Positions 11,048 to 20,180 of a stretch of DNA of 64,000 nt are shown one piece after another. The notes beneath the pieces were generated by a model, which saw nothing but the letters and a program-made list of their open reading frames with translations, was not told the DNA's origin and did not search any database. Each line of letters opens with the position of its first letter. Within the stretch, counting starts at the first letter, position 1. A program made the position numbers and the translations under genes. Origin of the DNA: Benincasa hispida (taxonomy: Eukaryota; Streptophyta; Magnoliopsida; Cucurbitales; Cucurbitaceae); the NCBI RefSeq assembly GCF_009727055.1, contig NC_052351.1, forward strand, positions 58,633,643 through 58,697,642, written 5' to 3'.

Positions 11048-11200
11048 CCACCAAAAAGGAAGGTGCACCTTGTTGGTATAGGTAGTAACTTTCAATTCTT
11101 CTAAGCCTTTCTCAACTATACTGTCATATCCTCAAGATCCCTTTCATTCAGATGTGATATCGGTTCATTCATGTACCCCTCCTGGACTCGGGTCGTTACA

Positions 11201-11526
11201 CCCAGCCTTAGATAGGATTATATACCGGTTGAGTATGTAACCCTAGTTTTACAAGTTTAACGACCTATTTTAACTATTAAAATGGGTGATTAACCTACGT
11301 GAGCATACAACTATTCTTTGTTATGGATTTTAAATGCCTAAACCAATTTTATAATAACTTACAAAATTTTTAGACATACTAAACATCTACAATATTCATC
11401 AAAGGTATTCAATATTTAATATAACATTTATATCAAATAAAAGAAACCCTAAACATGCATACTATATATTATAACATTTTATAACATACTTTCAATGCAT
11501 ATAACATGCTTCCTATGATGAGATTT
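11201..11526. other. AT-rich DNA between two LTRs, nothing seen
   Basis: AT-rich, no reading frame, no repeat unit. It may be more of the leader of the minus-strand copia derivative or older flanking DNA. Confidence 0.4.
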
Positions 11527-12107
11527 TGTTGGGTTTTATGTCCTAAAACTCGCAGTTTGTAAAAGTTAAATATATTCTATTATCAATAAAAAGATGTTAT
11601 TCAACATTTCTTCAATAAATGTCTAAATCAAATAAACTAAGATCCATAGCCATTACATGAATACTTGAACTTTATGTAGAGGCATAAAGATGGATCAAGT
11701 TCGAGTAAATAGCCAAAACGATCTATAGTACATGATTAAGGTTGGATACCTTATTCTGTAACACTATTGGATGCGGCCTACTCTGTAACTGTTACAAGTT
11801 GTTGTAAGGATACTAATAATGAAGTGATCCAAATTCGTTCATTTATTGACATGAGGAGTGGGGGCATCCTATGCAATGAGTTTGCATATGATCGGACCAA
11901 GAAATAAGTCACTTTTACTTTATAACGTTGTTTACTGTTTAAGACTGACTATTTCACTTAGATGACCCAGGTAACTTTATCTTAATCCTGAACTAACTAT
12001 GAACTTCTATTTATTCGAGATTATCCTTAGATTTTCATAGGTTAGGGTTGGCTAACCAGCGCCGGCTCAATAAGCCTCCAATTTTAGGGTAAAACCGGGT
12101 AGATAGC
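11527..12107 (+). mobile_element. copia LTR family A, left part (split by gypsy)
   Basis: Starts TGTTGGGTTTTATGTCC at 11527 in plus orientation, with the same opening as the LTR at 5826-7668 on the minus strand. It runs to the duplication ATAGC at 12103-12107, where the gypsy element is inserted, and resumes at 24631 (AGCTGGGGACATAG context). It lacks its 3' half: after 24742 the sequence changes to an unrelated LTR. Confidence 0.75.
12103..12107. repeat. target site duplication ATAGC (left copy)
   Basis: ATAGC directly precedes the gypsy LTR start TGTGAACC. The identical ATAGC follows the LTR end TGTGACA at 24626-24630. The two copies fix both ends of the inserted element to the base. Confidence 0.9.
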
Positions 12108-12394
12108 TGTGAACCCTGAATCCTAATTTCTCTACTTGAGTATGTTCCCTACTAAGACTATTGTGATGAGTAGGTTGATGTGGAAATTAGTGTGGAGTGG
12201 TAGAGGAAAAGTGGAGATTTGAAGAAAAGAGGAAATTTGGAAGTTTAACTTTTGGGAAAAATTCGGGAATTTGGCTAAGTATAAATTTTGTGTGTTGAGC
12301 TTGGAAGGGTGGTGTTGATGTGTTGGAAGAGTGGTGGGGATGGCATGCGGCTGAAGGAAGGAAGATGGAAGTGACGCGTTGGAAGGCACACGAG

Positions 12395-12860
12395 TGGGCG
12401 AGGCATGCATAGAAAGGCAGCCCATGCGTCGAGCAACCTTGCCAAATGCCCAGCCATGCGTCGAGCAGCCTTGGCCAGACGCCTGCCCATTCATCGAGCA
12501 GCCTCGGACGGATGCCCTGCAATGCGTCGAGTGGGTACGCTCATGCGTTGAGCGCTCTGCCGAGCAGCCATGCCATGCCTTGAGGTGCCCTGCCATGCAG
12601 CTAAGCGCGCAGCCCATGTGGCCGAGCGATTGAGCGATGGCCAGCATACATCGCACGCCCATGCGTCGAAGCAGCACGCTTGTGTGCCAAAGCACCTGAC
12701 CAAGCATCAAGGCGCTGCGTGCACCCAATGTTCGAGCAACCAGAGCGCCCATGCGTCGAGCGACCAGCCTATATAGCGCGCCTATGCGTTGGTGGTCAGC
12801 GCCATGTGCTCATGCCAAGCAAGCCGTGCAATGCTACCTAGTGAGCCATGCGTCAAGGAT
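12395..12860. repeat. GC-rich degenerate repeat with 'atgcgtcgagcagcc'
   Basis: Many imperfect direct copies of 'catgcgtcgagcagcc' and 'atgcgttgagcg' spaced by tens of bases make a CpG-rich island in AT-rich surroundings. The equivalent part of the solo LTR is at 55370-55640. It creates long spurious reading frames on both strands. Confidence 0.7.
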
Positions 12861-13239
12861 GGACGGTCACCCTATGCATTAGTGATGGTTAGCTCTTGCG
12901 ATGGCTAAGTTGAATTGTGATGGTAGTGACTTGGCTTGCTATGCGTTGATGATAGGCTATGCGTTGAGTATGGATTATGTGTTGAACATCCAAGAGTTGG
13001 ATGCATACAAGGGATGAGATCAGCAGAAGAACATCATCAAAACCATGTGTCTTCTTGGAAGGAAAGCCTTAAACCTTAAGAATTTGAGGTGGTGGCATCT
13101 GATTGGAAGCTCATGCGTTGGCTACAATGGAGGAAGACACTTAGCTTGCGATGATCACAACATTGCGATGGGGTGAGAAGGAAACACTTGGCCATGCAGC
13201 CAAGTAGGTGGTGTCAACTCTGGAGAAGGTTTGGATGCC

Positions 13240-13248
13240 CATAAATAG
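13240..13248 (+). promoter_or_regulatory. TATA-like box of the 5' LTR
   Basis: 'cataaatag' lies about 1.1 kb into the LTR. In the related solo LTR the same position reads 'ctataaatag' (56031-56040), a better match. In the element's 3' LTR this part is missing because of the rearranged block. Function is inferred from sequence only. Confidence 0.5.
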
Positions 13249-14089
13249 ATCCAAGAGACTTCATTTTTAGTTCACAATTTAGAAATACCGTAAAAAGAGT
13301 GGGAAAGTTGAGCAAACCTTGCGTTGGAGCCAAATCCATGCGTTAGTCATAGAGGACGCATTGGACAGTGAGGTCTGAAGAGGATGCATCAACTTGGGAC
13401 GAGAAGTTCTCCTAATTTACTCATGCGTTTGGAGTGATTCCAAAACCACCTGAAAGCTCTAAAAGTCTAGTTTTATGGGGAGGGATTCCGGAAGAAAATC
13501 TCGAAGATATCGGTCTGGAAACTGAGAATAAGTCAGAAGGGTTAGGCTGTCAGATCAGTTTGGGTCAGTCTTGAAAATTCTGTGATTCCTGCCAAACCAA
13601 TAGAATTTATGAGCTCAAATTTTAGGGTAAGCTTCCTGAGACATTTTAGAATATTTTTGTAGAAGTAAGTATCTCAAAATAAGATTCAGAACTTTGAGTA
13701 ACCTCAGCTGTAATTTGAATCTGGATTCTAGAGGTGAAAAAGGAGCCCGAGGTAGAAAAGGGAGCTACTAGAGTGAAAAGCTCATAAGCAATCAAGGTGA
13801 GTGGCTAAAACGTTTTGACTAAAATATTTGCTTAAAATGTTTGATTACAACACGTTATAGAAAGCATGTTTTAAAGAAGATTATTCTCATGCCAACTAGT
13901 TTTACAAGTAATTTCCAAGCAAACCATGAGTTATGTTTTAAACGCATGCATGTGTGAGAAATTGTTCAAAAGCGATTTATATGTGTTAAATATACTCAGC
14001 ATGCGTTAGTACCTTATGTTTTTATATGTGTTATACTTTACATGCTTTAAAGAGAAAGTCATTTATGACTAGTTTTACTTAAAACGCAA

Positions 14090-14225
14090 TACCGAAGGAC
14101 ATTTGAGAAGGTATCCACCCAACTAGATACTGAAGGACATTTGAGAAGGTATCTATTGGTACTGAAGGACGTTTGAGAAGGTACCAAACCAACCAGATAA
14201 TGAAGGACGTTTGAGAAGGTATTTG
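14090..14225 (+). repeat. tandem 'gaaggacatttgagaaggta' repeat in LTR
   Basis: Four units of about 35 bases, each with 'ctgaaggac', 'tttgagaaggta' and a short spacer. The array is also present at 23768-23905 (four units, 3' LTR) and at 56875-57055 (five units, solo LTR), so unit number changes within the family. Confidence 0.85.
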
Positions 14226-14945
14226 AGCAGAAGTACATAAGGTATGATGGTAGTTAGTATGGCCACGTACACGTAGGTAGTTAGAGTCAGAGATTGAGCA
14301 AAAGGGTTTTCTTTTGACTAGCAGTTGGTGTTGGGATTGTTTTATCCACAGTAAGGGTTATTCTCAACTAAGAAATAGCTTTACTGTTTTATGATTAAAA
14401 AAACTTTATATGTTTTATGCTTGGAAAATGTTTATACTGCAGTACAAGTACTATAGAAGCTTATATTTCAGTTAAACTCTTTATTGAGATTTTGCATGGG
14501 AATCAATTATCTTTCTTAAGTCACTCACTGGGCGCAAGCTCACCCCGTTTTCAATTGTTTTCTTTTTCCCCCCCACAAGTAGCGGTCAAATCCTCTGAAG
14601 ATAGCTCTGCATCTGCTCTGCCACTAAAGGATAACGAGATTTGTAACCCGTCTGTTAGGTGGTTGCTGTTAATATTGTACACATGTTCCTGTTGTTCATC
14701 TAGGGACTAGGGTTTGTGGGATTTGGGACTTGTGAATCTAGTGTTGTAATGACTCTAAATATGTTATGCTTCTAAATTAATAAATTTTGGCTTAAAGATA
14801 TTCCGCTGTATATGAGTTATATATTGGTATCAGAGTTATATTGCAACAGTTAGTAGGCAGTAAGTGTCAACCATAGGGTGGATAACTTCTGCAGTCACGC
14901 CCTTTCCTAGGCTAAGAGGGTAGTCTGGGGTGGTGTGTGACAGCT

Positions 14946-14957
14946 TGGTATCAGAGC
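14946..14957 (+). other. primer binding site, initiator Met tRNA
   Basis: TGGTATCAGAGC, complementary to the 3' end of plant initiator methionine tRNA, four bases after the LTR end. This is where minus-strand DNA synthesis would start. Confidence 0.9.
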
Positions 14958-15096
14958 AAAGGTATACGTAAACTTGGGAAAGGATTGAGCTAGTTTAGTA
15001 TTAAAGCATGAGGTATTGGGTGAAAGAGAGAGTTCATGCATTAGATTAAGTCCCATAGATAAGTCCCTAACATGTGTACTTAATAATTAGGCAAAG

Positions 15097-16311
15097 ATGC
15101 TGAGGAGAAGTGACAAGCGGAGCAAGCAGATTGAGGAGAGGAATGTTGACCTTACCAGTAGAGGTCCTGAAGTTATACGGGACCCAGATTTGAATTGGAA
15201 AAGAGTTAGAGACTCAATAGAGCAGGAAGCAACTTCTACAAACGAGTCCAGCACACCAAGGGTAGATGTAGAACCCCAGATGGAGGATCGAGTATTTGAT
15301 AGAATCACTCAAAGATTGGCGGTGAGTGTAGGATTGATTCAGAACGATCCAGAAAAGAAATTCGGTGTCAAGAGGCGGAAAGCTTTAGGAGCCACAACAT
15401 TCGATGGAGTCACAGATCTAGTAGATGCTGAGATCTGGTTGGATTTGATTGAAAAGTGTTTTAAAGTTATGAGATGCCCTGAGGACCGTACGGCCGAGTT
15501 AGTGGCATTCTTGCTACAAAAAGGGGTTGAGAAGTGGTGGAAAGTAATAGAGGCTAGAAGGAGTAGTTCGGAAACTATGACTTGGTCTGAATTCATATAG
15601 GTATTTGAGGATAAATACTACCCTAGTTCTTTTAAAGAAGCGAAGAGGGAGGAATTCCTTAGGCTAACTCAGGGAATGATGACAGTTGCTGATTATGAAC
15701 AAAGATTTACTGAGTTATCTCAGTATGCCCTTCCGATCATCGTGAAAGAGAAGGAGAGGTGTAGGAGATTTGAAAATGGCCTAAGAAGAAAGATACGTCC
15801 ACCCGTTACCTCTACATCCAATTAGGTGAATTTCACTCAGTTAGTTGAGATCGCTATCCAAGTAGATTAGAGTGTAGCGAGGAAAGATGTACTCCAGCCA
15901 GGTGAAAGACAGTTTAGAATGCCTGGAGAAACGAGAAGTAAGAGATTTAGACCCCCGTTCTTTAGACAGTCGGGTATAAGGAGCTTTGGAGGCATGGGCC
16001 AACAAAGTTTAAGTCGAAAAAGGTCAAGACCTGCAGCTGGACAGAGTGGTAGATCATTATCAGGTCAGGCTAGCGAGTCAGTAGCTAGTACAGGGAGGAA
16101 ACCACTTTGTGTAAACTGTGGAAGGCCTCATACAGGAGTATGTTATGGTAATAGGAATGTGTGTTTCCAGTGCGGACAAGCTGGGAATTTCAAGAGAGAT
16201 TGTCCTCAGCTAGGTCATGGAGCACACAGTGAGCAAAGAGGAGTTACACAGACTGTAAACCAACCTAGAGTGACAGGAACTAGAGGAGAGGGATCTGGTG
16301 TAGCTAAGTAG
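15097..16311 (+). pseudogene. gypsy Gag with zinc-knuckle region, broken by stops
   Basis: Gag of the chromovirus. Start ATG 15097 (MLRRSDKRSKQ), about 140 bases after the primer site. The retrotransposon-gag domain spans roughly residues 115-260 (AEIWLDLIEKCFKVMRC, LLQKGVEKWW). It continues in the same frame through TAG codons at 15598, 15823 and 15868 and ends at TAG 16309. The nucleocapsid part has two boxes, LCVNCGRPHTGVC and CFQCGQAGNFKRDC; in the second the zinc-binding His is replaced by Asn. The protein would form particles and package RNA. The frame runs directly on into protease, as in gypsy elements that make one Gag-Pol. Confidence 0.88.
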
Positions 16312-16725
16312 AAAGGGGTAGCTGGACGACCCCAACAGCAACAGCAGCAGCAGCAGGGTAGAGTATACACTATGACACACCAGGAAGTGAAAGAGGCTCC
16401 AGATGTCGTAACTGGTACGATAACTTTATGTAATCAATCCACTTATGCATTATTTGATCCTGGTGCTACGCACTCATTCATATCTAGCATGTGTGCATTA
16501 CATATAGATAGAGTGCCTGAGCATATGAATGAGGATTTGTTTATCTCTATGCCTATAGAAGATACTCTAGTTGTACATGAGTATTACAGGAATTGTAAAG
16601 TAATTCTTGGAAATCAGAGTTTTTGGGTTGACTTGATTCCGTTAGAATTACTAGAGTTTGATGTTATCCTAGGTATGGATTTCCTAAGTAAACACTATGC
16701 CACTATGGATTGTTTTAAGAGATAA
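16312..16725 (+). pseudogene. gypsy aspartic protease domain
   Basis: Same frame as gag. After a Gln-rich linker (CAG/CAA run near 16330-16355), the retroviral-type aspartic protease is recognised from YALFDPGATHSFIS and, 70 residues on, DVILGMDFLSKHYATMDC. The active site is normally Asp-Ser-Gly or Asp-Thr-Gly; here it reads Asp-Pro-Gly, which should reduce or remove activity. The domain would cut the Gag-Pol polyprotein inside the particle. TAA at 16723 closes the open segment; RT follows in the same frame from 16729. Confidence 0.88.
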
Positions 16726-16728
16726 ATA

Positions 16729-18350
16729 ATGTTTAGGAAGCCAGTTGAAAAAGAAATAACCCTGATGGGAAGTAAAATGATACTTCCAGGAAGTTTAATA
16801 TCAGCAGTGAAGGCTAGGAAGCTGTTGAGTAAAGGATGCGAAGCCTATTTAGCCTATGTAGCAGTTTCACAGGAAAAGAAACTGAAACCTGAGGATGTAC
16901 CTGTGGTACAAGAATTTTTAGATGTGTTCCCTGAAGAGTTACCAGGCTTACCACCTGATAGGGAAATAGAGTTCACTATTGAGTTAGTTTCGGGTACAAC
17001 ACGTATATCTCAGGCACCATATAGGATGGCACCAATGGAACTGAAGGAACTAAAAGTTCAGTTACAGGAATTTGTAGATAAGGGGTACATTAGACCCAGC
17101 GTGTCGCCTTGAGGAGCGCCAGTCTTGTTTGTTAAGAAGAAAGACGGTACTCTTAGATTATGCATAGACTATAGACAGTTGAATAAGGTGACCATTAAGA
17201 ATAAGTACCCATTACCTCGTATAGATGATCTCTTCGATCAATTAAAGGGAGCCACGGTGTTCTCTAAGATAGATTTGAGATCGGGTTATCACCAGTTGAA
17301 GGTGAAAGACATAGATATTCCAAAGACTGCATTTAGAACTAGGTATGGACATTATGAGTTTCTAGTAATGTCGTTTGGATTGAAAAATGCTCCTACGGTA
17401 TTTATGAACTTGATGAATAGGATATTTCATAATTATCTGGATTAGTTTGTGATAGTTTTCATAGATGATATACTAGTGTATTCTAGTAGTGCAGAGAAGC
17501 ACAAAGAACATCTGAGGATGGTGTTACAGATTCTAAGGGAAAAGGAGTTATATGCCAAATTTAGTAAGTGTGATTTTTGGTTAAATCAAGTCGTATTCCT
17601 TGGGCATATAGTTTCAGCTGATGGAGTTAGCGTTGATTTCCAAAAGATAGAAGCAATAGTTAACTGGGAACGACCCCTGAATGTAACCGAAGTACGTAGT
17701 TTTCTGGGTTTAGCAGGTTATTATAGGAGATTCGTGGAGGGTTTTTCTAAGATAGCTCTACCATTGATACACCTGACCAGAAAAGATGCGAGGTTTGAGT
17801 GGTTGTCAGAATGTGAGCATAGTTTTCAAGTACTGAAACAGAGGTTAGTGTCAGCACCAATATTAACTCTACCTACACCAGGAAAAGAGTTTGAGGTTTA
17901 TTGTGATGCATCCCAACAAGGGTTAGGATGTGTGCTGATGCAAGATGGAAAGGAAGTAGCTTATGCTTTTCACTGTTAAAGAAGCATGAATGTAACTACC
18001 CTACACATGATTTGGAGTTAGCGGCAGTTGTGTTAACTTTAAAGTTATAGAGACATTACTTGTTTGGTGAGCGGTGTCATATATTTACGGATCATAAAAG
18101 TCTAAAGCATATCTTTGATCAGAAGGAACTAAACTTGAGACAGAGAAGATGGCTCAAGTTGATCAAAGACTATGACTGTACCATTGACTATCACCCAGAT
18201 AAAGCAAATGTAATAGCTGATGCTTTAAGTCGAAAAACTAGATCAACTAGAGCTAGTATCAATTCAGTGAACGGTACACTTATTCATGAGTTGTATAATG
18301 CTAGGGCAGCTTTATTAATCGGTCAAAAAGGAGGGTTATTAGCTTTATTC
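16729..18350 (+). pseudogene. gypsy reverse transcriptase and RNase H
   Basis: RT begins after the linker DVPVVQEFLDVFPEELPGL. The motifs are in order: [45 protein letters not shown], then the catalytic FIDDILVYS near 17458. RNase H follows with [15 protein letters not shown] and, after a frameshift near 17975, [12 protein letters not shown] and ADALSRK. The domain would copy element RNA into DNA in cytoplasmic particles. Breaks: TGA 17110 (a Trp codon in relatives), TAG 17443 (Gln), frameshifts near 17975 and near 18340. The two in-frame stops are also present in the noisy copy at 20181-23050. Confidence 0.92.
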
Positions 18351-18352
18351 AA

Positions 18353-19780
18353 GTGCGTCCTACGCTCGTAAAAGATATTCTACGTGAGCAATTAAAGGAT
18401 TTTGATTTTCAGAAGTTAGCTGAGGAAGTAGATAAAGGATTGAGGACGGACTACCAATTAAGAGCTGACAGAGTGCTATTGAAAGAAGGTAGGATATGCA
18501 TACCTAAGGACTTAGCACTTAAACAAGCTATTCTAGAGGAGGCACATAGTTTGGCCTGTGCTATGCATTTAGGCAGTACAAAGATGTACAGAACATTAAA
18601 GAGATCGTACTGGTGGCCTGGTATGAAAAGAGAAATAGCGGAGTATGTTGACAGGTGCCTAATATGTCAACAAGTTAAACCAGAAAGACAGAGGCCAGTA
18701 GGATTACTTAATCCACTCCCCGTACCAGGGTGGAAATGGGAGCATATTACGATGGATTTCCTGTTTGGATTACCTAAGACACCAGCAAGCTATGATGGTA
18801 TATGGGTAATTGTGGATAGATTGACAAAAACAGCTAAGTTTTTACCTGTTAAGGTTACTTATACCCTAGACCAATTAGCCAAGTTGTATGTTGATCGAGT
18901 TGTAAGTCAATTTGGAGCTCCAGTTTCAATTGTATCAGATCGAGACTCTAGATTTACATCAAATTTTTGGCCTAGTTTGTAGAAAGCTATGGGAACCAAG
19001 TTATATTTTAGTACCGTTTTTCATCCATAGATGGATGGTTAGTCTGAGCGGACAATCCAGACATTAGAGGACATTCTGAGAGCATGTATATTGCAATTTA
19101 AGGGAAGTTGGGATACGCATCTGTCATTAATTGAATTTGCATATAATAACATTTACCATTCGAGTATCAGGATGGCACCGTATGAGGCACTATACGGAAG
19201 GCCATGTAGGACTCCGATATGTTGGAATGAAGTTGGTGAAAGGAAATTACTAGGCTCAGAACTTGTGCAACAGACATCAGGCAACATTAAGATTATAAGA
19301 GATAATCGTAAAACGGCTCGAGATAGGCAAAAGAGTTATGCTGATAAGTGGAGAAGAGAATTGGAGTTTGAAGTTGGTGATAAAGTATTTCTGAAGTTAT
19401 CTCCATGGAAAGGAATACTCAGGTTCGGTAGGAAAGGGAAATTAAGCCTAAGATATATTGGACCTTACGAGATAGTAGAAAGAGTTGACCTAATGGCTTA
19501 TAGATTGGATTTACCTCCAGAATTATCTCGTATTCATGATGTGTTTCATGTGGCAATGCTTAGAAAGTATGTGCCAGATCTTACCCATGTATTACCTGAG
19601 CAACCAGTACAGTTGAGAGAAAATTTGTCCTATGAAAAGGAACCAGTGGAGATTCTTGACCAAAAGGAACATGTCTTAACGAATAAGACAATCCCATTGG
19701 TAAAGGTACTATGGCAAAACCATAGCACGGAAGAAGCAACATGGGAAGCCGAAGAGCAAATTAGAAACAAGTATCCGTAG
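18353..19780 (+). pseudogene. gypsy integrase with C-terminal chromodomain
   Basis: The zinc-binding H2C2 region is complete (HSLACAMHLGSTK to CLICQQVK). The DDE core is readable: Asp in HITMDFLFGLP, Asp in IVSDRDSRF and, after three TAG codons (18980, 19028 and shortly after), Glu in SERTIQTLEDIL. The core is followed by the GPY/F-type region (KLSLRYIGPYEIVERV) and a chromodomain at the end (EILDQKEHVLTNK, VKVLWQNHSTEEATWEAEE). Chromodomains on gypsy integrases are thought to steer insertion to heterochromatin through histone marks. The last stretch 19091-19780 is fully open. Confidence 0.92.
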
Positions 19781-19828
19781 TGTTTAATTGATGGACTTGT
19801 AGCGAAATTTCGAGGATGAAATTTTTAT

Positions 19829-19841
19829 AAAGGGAGGTAAA
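19829..19841 (+). other. polypurine tract of the gypsy element
   Basis: 'aaagggaggtaaa' immediately precedes the 3' LTR start TGTGAACC at 19842, the expected site for plus-strand priming. Confidence 0.85.
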
Positions 19842-20180
19842 TGTGAACCCCGAATCCTAATTTCTCTACTTGAGTATGTTACCTACTAAGACTAGTGGGA
19901 TGAGTAGGTTGATGTGGAAATTAGTGTAGAGTGGTAAAGGAAAAGTGGAGATTTGAAGAAAAGAGGAAATTTGGAAGTTTAACTTTTGTGAAAAATTCAT
20001 GAATTTGGCTAAGTATAAATTTTGTGCTGATACGTTGGAAGGGTGGTGTTGATGCGTTGGAAGAGTGGTTGGGGATGACATGCGGCTAATGGAAGGAAGA
20101 TGGAAGTGACGCATTGGAAGACACACGAGTAGGCGAGGCATGCATGGAAAGGCAACCCATGCATCGAGCAACCTCGACCA
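19842..20180 (+). mobile_element. 3' LTR of the gypsy element, first segment
   Basis: Matches the opening of the 5' LTR (12108 to about 12450) with scattered base changes. It stops abruptly at 'acctcgacca', after which the sequence reads as the primer site and internal region again. Confidence 0.85.

Larger units (their letters stand above)
10760..11200 (-). mobile_element. LTR with 5S rRNA-like segment (Cassandra-like)
   Basis: On the minus strand an LTR-like start TGTAACGACCCGAGTCC lies at 11200. About 150 bases further is a segment that follows plant 5S rRNA (10960-11047), then a tandem repeat (10807-10920). LTRs with a 5S-derived promoter region define the Cassandra group of short non-autonomous retrotransposons. 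I see only one LTR, no second copy and no target duplication (right flank CCCAG), and the lower boundary is a guess, so membership in that group is likely but not proven. Confidence 0.5.
12108..14942 (+). mobile_element. 5' LTR of the gypsy chromovirus
   Basis: From TGTGAACCCTGAATCC to GTGTGACA, 2835 bases. It ends one base before the primer site region. It contains a GC-rich minisatellite-like part (12395-12860), a TATA-like box at 13240-13248 and a four-unit repeat around 14090-14225. A solo LTR of the same family is at 55068-59537. Short reading frames on both strands at 12132-12776 follow from the GC-rich repeats and are not genes. Confidence 0.92.

Noticed and set aside
12132..12776. Overlapping reading frames of up to about 200 residues on both strands
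   Set aside because: They lie within the GC-rich repeat of the gypsy LTR, overlap in several frames, have no domain-like pattern, and the equivalent frames differ in the solo LTR at 55117-55680.
15097..19780. Active chromovirus
   Set aside because: About a dozen in-frame stops, two frameshifts, Asp-Pro-Gly in the protease and Asn for His in the zinc knuckle make it non-functional.
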